DNA of 37,651 nucleotides from Acidobacteriota bacterium. Lineage in GTDB: Bacteria; Acidobacteriota; Thermoanaerobaculia; Multivoradales; JAHEKO01. Below, in pieces: positions 1-6,868 of the stretch. The DNA is taken from assembly GCA_022561975.1 (NCBI GenBank), contig JADFQD010000020.1, forward strand, positions 1 to 37,651. Reading direction: 5' to 3'. The position numbers and the translations under genes were made by a program. Position 1 is the stretch's first letter, and each line of letters begins with the position of its first letter. The notes under the pieces are model-generated. The model ran no database searches and had not been told where the DNA came from. It saw only the letters and a program-made list of their open reading frames with translations.

Positions 1-374
1 ACGATCGCTGGGACACCCTCCAGGTGACCCTCGACCACGACTACGGCCTCTTCTTCACCGCTGGTCTTGGCGTAGTCCTTGACCCGATCTCTGTACGTCT
101 TGCGATCTCTGAACTTGAGTGGGTCCGCCGGCAGCAGGCCTCCGAATAATTCGACGGGAGCGTCCTCGTCGAGCAGCAATCGGATTCTGGCTCGGCTACC
201 GATACGAAAATGGTAGCCGCACTTCGGGCAGATCTGGAGATTCCTATCGAGCTCTTTCGAATAGATGATCTCGCGACAGCCTCCGCATCGTACCCAGAGC
301 CCCTCCGGAACTGAACTTCGCGGCCGCTCTGAAGCCGCGCTGCGAGGTTTTTTGGTTTTTCGGAACCAAGCCAT
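1..374 (-). CDS. accD: Acetyl-CoA carboxylase carboxyltransferase subunit beta, N-terminal part
   Basis: This is the beta subunit of the carboxyltransferase of acetyl-CoA carboxylase, which makes malonyl-CoA for fatty-acid synthesis in the cytoplasm. Only the first 124 codons are in the window; the gene runs off the left edge. The start is the ATG at 374. Residues 30-52 hold the diagnostic zinc ribbon C-X2-C-X15-C-X2-C (CGGC at 30-33 and CPKC at 49-52), followed by YHFRIGSRARI and a stretch reading LPADPLKFRDRKTYRDRV, both typical of AccD. A GGAG lies about 15 nt upstream of the start, so the ribosome site is weak. The kinase gene upstream on the same strand ends 85 bp away, so the two could be co-transcribed. 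The catalytic crotonase-like domain is outside the window. Confidence 0.9.
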   Translation of the reverse strand, partial: MAWFRKTKKPRSAASERPRSSVPEGLWVRCGGCREIIYSKELDRNLQICPKCGYHFRIGSRARIRLLLDEDAPVELFGGLLPADPLKFRDRKTYRDRVKDYAKTSGEEEAVVVVEGHLEGVPAI

Positions 375-459
375 GGCAAATGAACGAGACTCCAAGGGAT
401 GTGCCGGGCAACCGCAACGTTGCACTTTAGCAGCTCGTGGTAGGAGGCGAGACGAGCCG

Positions 460-2535
460 CTAGCCGAGGACCAGCTCGAGCAGAACCGCACCCAATCCGG
501 CCGCGAGCAAACCCGCCGCGACGCCCCACCAAAAGCGAGCTACCCTGTTGAGCGTCGAGGGCCTGCCGCTTGGCCAACTCCGGGTCGCGGCATCCGATCC
601 GTCCAGCGTCGCTGTGACCGCTGACGCGGAGGCGACTTCCGCCCCGGCCGGCCTTTCTTCGGTCGCGGTTCGCTCCGCAAACAGCTCCTTGACGAAGCTG
701 CCCAGGACCTGCGCCCCTGGAGCGGGCTCAACCGTGCGCAGGAGCGCCCTCAAGTCCTGCTCGAGAGCTCCCGCGCTCTGGTAGCGCGCCGACGGCTTCT
801 TGGCCAGCGCCTTGATCAGAATCCGCCGTACCTCCTGTGGCAAGGCGGGACAGTGCTTGCTCGGATCGTCGAAATTTCCGGCACGAGCGGCATCTAGCAG
901 AGATATCTCATTGTCCGCCTCGTACAAGCGACGCCCCGAAATCATCTCGTACATCACGCTGCCTAGCGAGTAGATATCGCTCCGGTTGTCGACCGACCTA
1001 CCTGAAGCCTGCTCCGGAGACATGTACTGCAGCTTGCCCTTTAGGGCCCCGATCTGCGTTTGAATCACCGAAGACACGGCCTTGGCGACGCCGAAATCGC
1101 AAAGCCGCACTCGACCGTCATGCCCGATCAACACGTTACGAGGAGAGACATCGCGATGCACCAAATCCAGAGCCTTGCCGTCGCTATCCTCACGCGTGTG
1201 AGCGTATTCCAGGCCCCGGGCTACCTCGGCGGTGATCAAGAGAGCCAGACCGATCGGCATTTGCTCCGAAGCCTGACGCAGTCGGTTCAGCAATCCGCGC
1301 AGGTCTTTGCCATCGACAAATTCCATGGCAATGAAAAAACTCTCGCCGATCTTGCCCAGATCGTAGATCTCGACCAGATTCTCGTGACTGAGCTGAGCGG
1401 CCAGCTTGGCTTCCTCGATGAACATCGCGACGAACTCGCTGTTCTCGGCCAGGTGCGGCAAGATCTTCTTGATCGCAATGGTCTTGCGGAACCCCTCCAT
1501 TCCGAGCATGCTGGCTCGCCAGACCTCGGCCATACCGCCCACCGCAATGCGTTCGTCGAGCCGATACTGGCCAAATCGGCCCCTATCCCCTTCGACCGGC
1601 GTCTCGGGCAACGAAATCGGCGACGCAGAATCCGCACGATCCGATGGAGAATCTTGCTCTTCTGAGCCGCCTCCGCCGGCCTCTCCCGCACCTGCCACGG
1701 CCACCGCAGCACGGTCCTCTTGCTCCTCATCCCCCAAGACCTTGGGGTCGAATGTGAACGAAGGGTCCTCGGGCGGATCTTCCGAACCCAAGCCGAGACC
1801 TGGCTCGCCGGTCTTGCCGGCCTCGGCGCCTTGCGCCCCTCTCGGCAGTCCGAGAGATGAGTTCGCCTCTTCAATATTCGCAGCCGTACTCGGCGCGGCC
1901 TCTTCTGCGCTCGACTCGCCGGAGAATCCTGCAAGGCTCTCGCTCGGCGTCTCCCTCTCGCTCGGCGGATCCAGCTCTCTCGGCCGCTCCGGCCCGGCCG
2001 AGACCTCGGCCGAGACCTCAGGCAAAGGCTCAGGCGATTCGAGCGCCGTACGGCCCGTGGTCGTCCCTGGCTTGGTCGTCCTTGGCTTGGTCGCCTCCAG
2101 CTCCATCAGCAGCTCGCCAAAAATCTCTTCGGCGCTGAGCTTCTCCCCCGCACCGGCGACGCTCGCCCCGGCCGACTGATGGGGCAGCGCCATGACTCTC
2201 TCGGCGGCCTCGAGCAATTCTCTCCCTCGAGGTGGCTTGCTCAGAATCTGGTCGGCACCCGCCTCAAATGCGTGAAAGGCGCCGTCGCCATCGCCCGGCG
2301 GCTCCAGCAGGAGCACGCCGGGGCCACCGTTCTTCGCGCCGAAGGTGCGGACCAGCTCGGCAGCGCCCTCGATCTCGCAGTCCACGATCACCAGGCCCGG
2401 CTGCTGATCCGCCGACGCCCTCAGTGCCTCTTCTCGATCTGCGGCCGTCGTCACCCACCAACCCTGTGAGCCGAGAACACTGCGGACGTGGCGCCCGATT
2501 CGCTCTTCGCTGGATACCACGAGGATCACGATCAT
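460..2535 (-). CDS. Receiver domain-Ser/Thr protein kinase fusion with C-terminal membrane anchor
   Basis: A Hanks-type serine/threonine kinase preceded by a response-regulator receiver domain. Counting from the ATG at 2535 (691 aa), residues 1-117 form the receiver fold, with phospho-acceptor Asp52 (VIVDCE) and Lys100 (LSKPP). Residues about 130-320 are an acidic, Pro/Ser/Glu-rich linker. The kinase domain spans about 323-600: a glycine loop (IAVGGMAEV), an IAIKK lysine, HRDVSPRN at about 460, DFG at about 480 and SPE in the APE position. The last 25 residues are a hydrophobic segment that probably anchors the protein in the inner membrane, leaving kinase and receiver in the cytoplasm. An in-frame TTG at 2574 would add 13 residues; I prefer the ATG because the receiver fold begins right after it. 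Ligand and substrates cannot be inferred. Confidence 0.88.
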   Translation of the reverse strand: MIVILVVSSEERIGRHVRSVLGSQGWWVTTAADREEALRASADQQPGLVIVDCEIEGAAELVRTFGAKNGGPGVLLLEPPGDGDGAFHAFEAGADQILSKPPRGRELLEAAERVMALPHQSAGASVAGAGEKLSAEEIFGELLMELEATKPRTTKPGTTTGRTALESPEPLPEVSAEVSAGPERPRELDPPSERETPSESLAGFSGESSAEEAAPSTAANIEEANSSLGLPRGAQGAEAGKTGEPGLGLGSEDPPEDPSFTFDPKVLGDEEQEDRAAVAVAGAGEAGGGGSEEQDSPSDRADSASPISLPETPVEGDRGRFGQYRLDERIAVGGMAEVWRASMLGMEGFRKTIAIKKILPHLAENSEFVAMFIEEAKLAAQLSHENLVEIYDLGKIGESFFIAMEFVDGKDLRGLLNRLRQASEQMPIGLALLITAEVARGLEYAHTREDSDGKALDLVHRDVSPRNVLIGHDGRVRLCDFGVAKAVSSVIQTQIGALKGKLQYMSPEQASGRSVDNRSDIYSLGSVMYEMISGRRLYEADNEISLLDAARAGNFDDPSKHCPALPQEVRRILIKALAKKPSARYQSAGALEQDLRALLRTVEPAPGAQVLGSFVKELFAERTATEERPAGAEVASASAVTATLDGSDAATRSWPSGRPSTLNRVARFWWGVAAGLLAAGLGAVLLELVLG

Positions 2536-2667
2536 GACGACTGGATTCTTAGCAGGCGCCTCCGGCTCCGTCAATCGTGGCGGTCTCGTACCATCCCGAC
2601 TTCAGCACGCTACACTTGCCGTGAGCGAGGTTCGGTCGAGCGGACAGCTCCACGTCGGGAGGATCGA

Positions 2668-3411
2668 ATGTCTGGTCATAGCAAGTGGGCTAGCATAAAG
2701 CGCAAGAAGGCCGTCACCGATGCACGGCGGGGGCAGCTCTGGACGAGATTGCTCAAGGAGATCACCGTCGCGGCCAGACTGGGGGGCGGCGATCCAGAGG
2801 GCAACGCACGCCTGCGGGTCGCCGTGCAGGAGGCCAAGGGAGCCAACGTCCCCAGCGACAACATCGATAGGGCCATAAAGCGCGGCACCGGAACTCTCGA
2901 GGGGGTCTCCTACGAAGAGGTCTCGTATGAGGGCTACGGACCCGGAGGGGCGGCGATCCTGGTGGAAGCCGTCACGGACAATCGCAACCGCACGGTCGCC
3001 GAAATCCGGCACGCGTTTTCCAGAAACGGCGGTAGCCTGGGCGACAGCGGCTGCGTGTCTTGGATGTTCGACAAGCGCGGCTACGTCGCTTTCGAGAAAA
3101 GCTCGATGACCGAAGAGCAGTTCATGGAGTTGGCTCTGGAGCTCAACGTCGACGATCTTTCATCCGACCAAGAAGGGTACGAGATCTTCACCTCTCCGGA
3201 AAGCTACCTGGACACCAGAGAAGCGGCCGCTGCAAGCGGCTTCGAGCCCGCGGCCGGCGAGATATCGATGATCCCGCAGAGCTATGTCGAGCTTTCCGAC
3301 GAGCACGCAAAGACGGTGATCAAGCTGATCGAATCCCTGGAAGAACTGGACGACGTTCAAAATGTCTGGTCCAACGTCAACCTCGACGCCGCCCTCGCAA
3401 CCGCAAACTGA
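2668..3411 (+). CDS. yebC: YebC/PmpR-family protein
   Basis: A YebC/PmpR-family cytoplasmic protein of 247 aa, the usual family length. Members have been described as DNA-binding regulators and, more recently, as translation factors helping ribosomes through difficult sequences. The N-terminus MSGHSKWASIKRKK is the family hallmark, and the AKGANVPSDNIDRAIKRGTG block and the EGYGPGGAA motif follow at the expected places. The start is the ATG at 2668 because a strong Shine-Dalgarno (GGGAGG at 2657-2662) lies 5 nt before it and the hallmark begins there; longer in-frame extensions upstream look non-coding. It overlaps or abuts ruvC, a very common gene order. No frame damage is seen. Confidence 0.96.
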   Translation: MSGHSKWASIKRKKAVTDARRGQLWTRLLKEITVAARLGGGDPEGNARLRVAVQEAKGANVPSDNIDRAIKRGTGTLEGVSYEEVSYEGYGPGGAAILVEAVTDNRNRTVAEIRHAFSRNGGSLGDSGCVSWMFDKRGYVAFEKSSMTEEQFMELALELNVDDLSSDQEGYEIFTSPESYLDTREAAAASGFEPAAGEISMIPQSYVELSDEHAKTVIKLIESLEELDDVQNVWSNVNLDAALATAN

Positions 3412-3925
3412 ATTGCCGAAGACTCCGATACGAATCCTCGGTCTGGATCCCGGCAGCCGGCACACCGGCTTCGGAGTGATCGACAAGGACGGAGGGTGTC
3501 TGAAAATGCTGCGCTTCGGTCGATTCTCTCCACCTGCCAAAGCCCAACTCGGAACACGCCTCGCCGGTCTGGCCATCGCGCTCGACGCTCTGCTCGACCA
3601 ATTGCGGCCGGTGTACGCAGCCCTCGAGACTCCGTTTCAGGGGCTCAACCCTCGTTCTTTGATCGTGCTCTCGCAGGCACGCGGAGCCCTGCTTGCGACA
3701 CTCGCCAGGAGAGGAATCGAGATCCGCGAGTACACTCCGACCGAAGTCAAGAGTGCCGTATCCGGTTATGGAAGAGCCAGCAAGGACCAAGTAAATCGCA
3801 TGGTCCGAGAGATTCTGTCGATTCGTGACGCCGTTCCGTCGCCCGATGCCGCCGACGCGTTGGCGGTGGCGATTTGCTGCGCCAATCGAAGCCGGTACGA
3901 CGAGCTCGTTCGAGTCCATGGGTAA
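3362..3925 (+). CDS. ruvC: Crossover junction endodeoxyribonuclease RuvC
   Basis: RuvC is the dimeric Holliday-junction resolvase that works with the RuvAB branch-migration motor. The four acidic metal-binding residues are visible, numbered from the ATG at 3362: Asp29 (ILGLDPG), Glu89 (ALETPF), and Asp162 and Asp165 (PDAADALAVA). The GYGRASKDQV motif is also present. The ATG at 3362 overlaps yebC by 50 bp and gives a roughly 23-residue N-terminal extension absent from most RuvC proteins. A TTG at 3413, 2 nt after the yebC stop, would give a standard 170-aa protein; neither has a convincing Shine-Dalgarno, so the start is uncertain. ruvA and ruvB, often the next genes, are absent here: a terminator follows immediately. 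Confidence 0.93.
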   Translation: MSGPTSTSTPPSQPQTELPKTPIRILGLDPGSRHTGFGVIDKDGGCLKMLRFGRFSPPAKAQLGTRLAGLAIALDALLDQLRPVYAALETPFQGLNPRSLIVLSQARGALLATLARRGIEIREYTPTEVKSAVSGYGRASKDQVNRMVREILSIRDAVPSPDAADALAVAICCANRSRYDELVRVHG

Positions 3926-3934
3926 TCGAAGCCT

Positions 3935-3954
3935 GCCAACCGTTGGCTTTTCTT
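3935..3954 (+). terminator. Intrinsic terminator after ruvC
   Basis: GCCAAC at 3935-3940 and GTTGGC at 3942-3947 form a compact GC-rich hairpin (effectively a 5-bp stem with a 3-nt loop), followed by TTTTCTT. It begins 9 bp after the ruvC stop codon. Stem, position and T-tract all match a Rho-independent terminator that separates yebC-ruvC from the tolQ operon. Confidence 0.7.
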
Positions 3955-3981
3955 GTCATCGCCAATACCTTGTGCTAGGGT
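3953..3981 (+). promoter_or_regulatory. Sigma-70-type promoter of the tolQ operon
   Basis: TTGTCA at 3953-3958 and TAGGGT at 3976-3981 are 17 bp apart, and a TG one base before the -10 makes it an extended -10 (TGC-TAGGGT). It starts at the end of the ruvC terminator T-tract, so one unit ends as the next begins. Transcription would start near 3988, giving a leader of about 165 nt before the tolQ-like gene. Confidence 0.5.
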
Positions 3982-4046
3982 CGCCGCTCATATCGATAAC
4001 GGGAATAGTGTTCAATTAGCTATACGGAATGTGGTTTTTTCGCTCC

Positions 4047-4126
4047 GATCGGCATCTCGAAAGACTTTCCAAGTCACGGGTGCCGATCAACGAGAAACCT
4101 GGAACTGGACTCCGACACTAGGAGTC
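4047..4126 (+). promoter_or_regulatory. Structured 5' leader of the tolQ operon
   Basis: The roughly 165-nt leader contains two predicted hairpins. The first pairs GATCGGCA (4047-4054) with TGCCGATC (4081-4088) and encloses a small hairpin GACTT-TCC-AAGTC (4063-4075). The second pairs GACTCC (4108-4113) with GGAGTC (4121-4126) and ends 14 nt before the AGGAGG ribosome site at 4141. I recognise no known riboswitch class. The pairing is seen in the sequence; a regulatory role is inference. Confidence 0.4.
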
Positions 4127-4152
4127 TAATTCAAACGCAGAGGAGGATTAGC

Positions 4153-4821
4153 GTGGCAAATTTCGGCGGTACTTTTGTGCAGATCTTCAAGGACGGCGGC
4201 TTCACGATGTGGCCGCTCCTGCTCTTCTCGATACTTTCGATCGTGTTCATCATCGAACGCTGGTTGGCGCTGAGGAAAGCAAAAATCAACGTCAACGAGT
4301 TCCTCGCAAAGACTCGCAAGGAGTTGATCGTCAATCGCTCGGTCAAGAACGCGATCAAGGTCTGCGAGACCTATCGAGGCCCAGTGGCTTCGATTCTCAA
4401 GGCCGGCCTTCTCAAGTACGAACAGCCGCGTGAAGACATCGAGAGAACGATCGAGAACGCGGCTCTCTATGAAATGGGCCGTCTCGAGCGCAATCTGGTT
4501 TATCTGGCCAGTATCGCCAACGTTGCGCCCCTGCTCGGATTCTTCGGAACCGTCGTCGGCATGATCAAGTCCTTCGACGCGCTCGCGGAAGCCGGCCTCT
4601 CCGACCCCGGCTTGGTGGCCTCGGGTATTTCCGAAGCTCTGATCACCACCGCAGCCGGTCTCTTCGTGGCCATTCCGGCGCAGCTCTCCTACAACTTCTT
4701 CATGAGTCGAATCAACACGTTCGTTCGGGACATCGAAACCTCGTCGAACATGCTGCTCGAGTCGTTCAGCGAGATGAAACGGAGCGGAATCGGCGGCGAC
4801 GCATCGTCTCAGGGCACCTGA
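4153..4821 (+). CDS. MotA/TolQ/ExbB-family proton channel protein
   Basis: An inner-membrane proton-channel subunit of the TolQ/ExbB family, which with ExbD/TolR uses the proton gradient to energise TonB- or Tol-dependent work at the outer membrane. The 222-aa protein has three hydrophobic segments: about residues 19-36, 118-140 (containing the family stretch VAPLLGFFGTVVGMI) and 160-182 (ISEALITTAAGLFVAIPA). The long loop between the first two would be cytoplasmic. The GTG start at 4153 is supported by AGGAGG at 4141-4146, spaced 6 nt. It is followed by two exbD genes, tonB and a TPR gene in the same direction. TolQ and ExbB cannot be told apart from sequence alone, but a TonB gene in the operon favours an ExbB-like role. 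Confidence 0.92.
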   Translation: MANFGGTFVQIFKDGGFTMWPLLLFSILSIVFIIERWLALRKAKINVNEFLAKTRKELIVNRSVKNAIKVCETYRGPVASILKAGLLKYEQPREDIERTIENAALYEMGRLERNLVYLASIANVAPLLGFFGTVVGMIKSFDALAEAGLSDPGLVASGISEALITTAAGLFVAIPAQLSYNFFMSRINTFVRDIETSSNMLLESFSEMKRSGIGGDASSQGT

Positions 4822-4846
4822 TCACAAGAACTCCTAGGACTACCCA

Positions 4847-5290
4847 ATGAGGCTTACATCCCGCTCAGTCCAAAACACCGGAATTCCCACCGCCTCGATG
4901 GCGGATATCGCCTTCTTGCTGATCATCTTCTTCATGGTCACGATCTCGTTCGAGGTCGATAAGACCCAGGTGACGCTCCCGAAAACCGACATCCGGATCG
5001 AGATTCCGAAGCAGGCGGCCTATGTCTCGGTCAGCCCGAACGGGACGATCCGAGTTTCGAACGGCGAGGAAATCAGCGTATTCGTGCCGGGTCCGGACGA
5101 AGTACTCTCGTTCGCTGCCGGTGTTGTTCAAAACGATCCATCCAAGCCGTTCGTGCTCAAGGCCGACCGGGACGTGCCATATCGGTACGTCGACGGCGTG
5201 ATCGACGCTCTCAAACAGGCTAAGGCGCAGGTCATTTATCTCCTGTCGAACCAGGAGACGGTGGACAGCGCTGGCGCCGGGGACGAATAG
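4847..5290 (+). CDS. ExbD/TolR-family biopolymer transport protein, first copy
   Basis: A 147-aa ExbD/TolR-type protein: a short cytoplasmic N-terminus, one membrane helix (about residues 20-36) and a periplasmic domain. The essential proton-carrying Asp is residue 20 in SMADIAFLLIIFFMVT. The periplasmic part (about 60-140) follows the family pattern ending in a YRYVDGVIDALKQAKAQ helix. It starts 25 bp after the upstream channel gene and its stop codon is directly followed by the ATG of a second exbD. Such tandem, diverged ExbD copies are common outside Proteobacteria and probably form heteromeric complexes with one channel protein; that last point is inference. Confidence 0.93.
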   Translation: MRLTSRSVQNTGIPTASMADIAFLLIIFFMVTISFEVDKTQVTLPKTDIRIEIPKQAAYVSVSPNGTIRVSNGEEISVFVPGPDEVLSFAAGVVQNDPSKPFVLKADRDVPYRYVDGVIDALKQAKAQVIYLLSNQETVDSAGAGDE

Positions 5291-5728
5291 ATGAAAATCA
5301 AGAAACCGAAGGTCAGTGAAGAGATCCCCACGTCATCGATGGCGGATATCGCGTTCCTGCTGATCGTCTACTTCATGGTCACTACGACCTTCGCCGCCAC
5401 CCGCGGTCTCGACTTCTCTCTCCCGCCCGAGGACGACACGCCTCCCATGGTGGAAAAAGAGGAAGCCGTACTGATCGACATCCAGGCGGGTGGGATCTAC
5501 CTTGTAGACCAGAAGCCGATGCTGCTCTCCGAGATTCTCGAGTACCTCAAGCCCAAGCTGGAGCGCAACCCGAAGAAACCGGTGATCATTCGCCCGCAGC
5601 CGAACGCCGAATACGGGTACATGGTCAACGTCTTTGACGAGCTTCGCCAGGCCGAAGACAAGATCGGGATGAAAGTACAGAACATCTCGATTCCGACGCA
5701 GCGCGAAATAGACATGTTCTGGTTCTAG
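5291..5728 (+). CDS. ExbD/TolR-family biopolymer transport protein, second copy
   Basis: The second ExbD/TolR paralogue, 145 aa, with the same plan: cytoplasmic lysine-rich N-terminus, a membrane helix at about residues 19-35 with proton-carrying Asp19 (SSMADIAFLLIVYFMVTT), and a periplasmic domain with YGYMVNVFDELRQAEDKIG near the end. It begins on the base after the stop codon of the first copy, so translation is likely coupled. The two copies differ clearly outside the helix, so this is an old duplication and not a recent repeat. Its stop codon falls inside the left end of the 184-bp palindrome that separates it from tonB. Confidence 0.93.
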   Translation: MKIKKPKVSEEIPTSSMADIAFLLIVYFMVTTTFAATRGLDFSLPPEDDTPPMVEKEEAVLIDIQAGGIYLVDQKPMLLSEILEYLKPKLERNPKKPVIIRPQPNAEYGYMVNVFDELRQAEDKIGMKVQNISIPTQREIDMFWF

Positions 5729-5908
5729 CCTGGACTATTCACCAGGATTCGTAGCGAGGAGGTGTAAGTTGCTGAAGATACAAGGCGTCGCGACCGAGAC
5801 CTCCGCAGGTGTAGCCATAGCTACGGCGAGGAGGCCGACCGAGCGCAACGCTGTAGATTCAATAACTTGCGCATCCGCAGTAGAAGCTTGGTGAATAATC
5901 CAGGCTAG
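5725..5908. repeat. 184-bp imperfect palindrome (MITE-like or long-hairpin element)
   Basis: The whole gap between exbD and tonB is one long inverted repeat. The outer arms 5725-5744 and 5889-5908 pair over 20 bp with one mismatch (CTAGCCTGGA...TATTCACCA). Pairing resumes inward with AAGTT, TGAA, TACA, GCG and CCTCC blocks, interrupted by small internal loops, and ends at a perfect centre, GTAGC-CATA-GCTAC (5811-5824). No open reading frame of note lies inside. The left end contains the exbD TAG; the right end stops 9 bp before the tonB ATG. The mismatches between the arms are scattered, as expected of an old mobile palindromic repeat or a selected RNA hairpin. No second copy was found in this window. 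Confidence 0.8.
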
Positions 5909-5917
5909 GAGCACACG

Positions 5918-6631
5918 ATGGCGAAAAAAGAACAGACCCGACTAGAGAGCGACGCATCGACAGAACTAGCGGCTGGCGATTTCCTCACCTTCGCGCAGGA
6001 GTACGAAGAAGACCGCAAGACGATGCGCTGGGCGGGAATTGTCGCGGTCGTTCTTCATGTCATCTTCTTCGCGGTTCAGCTACCGAAACTCGTTGCTGAA
6101 GAAAAGGCCCCAAAGAAAACAAAGGTCTACGTCGTCCAGCAGGTCCGGTTCAAGCCGCCACCGCCCAAACAGCAGCAAGAGATTCCCAAGCCAAAGTCAA
6201 AGAAAGTGCCGATCCCCGATCCGACTCCCGACGAGCCGGAACCACTTCGACTACAAGAAGACATAGAGCCCGACGTCGACATGCCGGACACCGACATCAT
6301 CATGGGTATCCCCGACGGCCCGCCGCCGATGGAGCCCAGTGGTCCGATCCGCGTGGGAGGCGACGTCAAAGCTCCGAAGAAACTCTTCTTCCCGTCACCC
6401 CAATACACCGAGATCGCCCGCAAGGCCCGCATCACCGGCGTCGTCATTATCGAGGCCATCATCGACAAGCAGGGGGACGTGACCAACGTCAAGATACTCA
6501 AGGGTCTGCCTATGGGCCTCGACCAAGCAGCAGCGGACGCAGTCGCACGATGGAAATTCGAGCCGGCCACTCTGAACGGCAAACCGGTGGCGGTGATCTA
6601 CAACCTCACCGTCAACTTCCAATTGCAGTGA
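5918..6631 (+). CDS. tonB: TonB-family energy transducer
   Basis: A 237-aa TonB-type protein that carries energy from the ExbB/ExbD motor to outer-membrane receptors. It has a cytoplasmic N-terminus of about 37 residues, a single membrane helix (about 38-54) with a histidine at 47 in the place of the functional TonB helix His, a Pro/Lys-rich periplasm-spanning region (about 76-130, with PPPPKQQQ and repeated DPTP/EPEP) and a C-terminal domain from about 155 (PSPQYTEIARKARITG ... ARWKFEPATLNGKPV). GGAG lies at 5908-5911, 6 nt before the ATG and just outside the palindrome. The cytoplasmic extension before the helix is longer than in E. coli TonB. No TonB-dependent receptor gene is in the window. 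Confidence 0.93.
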   Translation: MAKKEQTRLESDASTELAAGDFLTFAQEYEEDRKTMRWAGIVAVVLHVIFFAVQLPKLVAEEKAPKKTKVYVVQQVRFKPPPPKQQQEIPKPKSKKVPIPDPTPDEPEPLRLQEDIEPDVDMPDTDIIMGIPDGPPPMEPSGPIRVGGDVKAPKKLFFPSPQYTEIARKARITGVVIIEAIIDKQGDVTNVKILKGLPMGLDQAAADAVARWKFEPATLNGKPVAVIYNLTVNFQLQ

Positions 6632-6868
6632 GGATTGGCCCAGCGAGGAACGGTCACGGCCTAGCAGCCGACCTCGCGGGCCGTCCGCAGATGAGGACGC
6701 GGCCTCCGGAATACGCCGCGCGGCGCTCTGGAGAGACTCTCGCCGCCCGCTCGATGACGTCTATTGGCGACAACCGCCCGTTGGCATCGAAGACCCGTGC
6801 GTGGCATGCCGCTTGCTCTTTCAAATACGCGTGAAGAGTTCTCGGAACCCCCGAAAGGAGACTTAGAA

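Noticed and set aside
1981-2100. Short tandem-like repeats (GGCCGAGACCTC, TGGCTTGGTCGTC)
   Set aside because: They lie in frame in the low-complexity linker of the kinase gene and are explained by repeated SAEV and GLV codons.
1406-2179. 257-codon plus-strand frame, Ser/Pro-rich
   Set aside because: Mirror of the low-complexity linker and receiver of the kinase gene; no independent support.
2609-2614. TACACT as a -10 for yebC
   Set aside because: Nothing resembling a -35 lies 16-18 bp upstream, and no TG extension precedes it.
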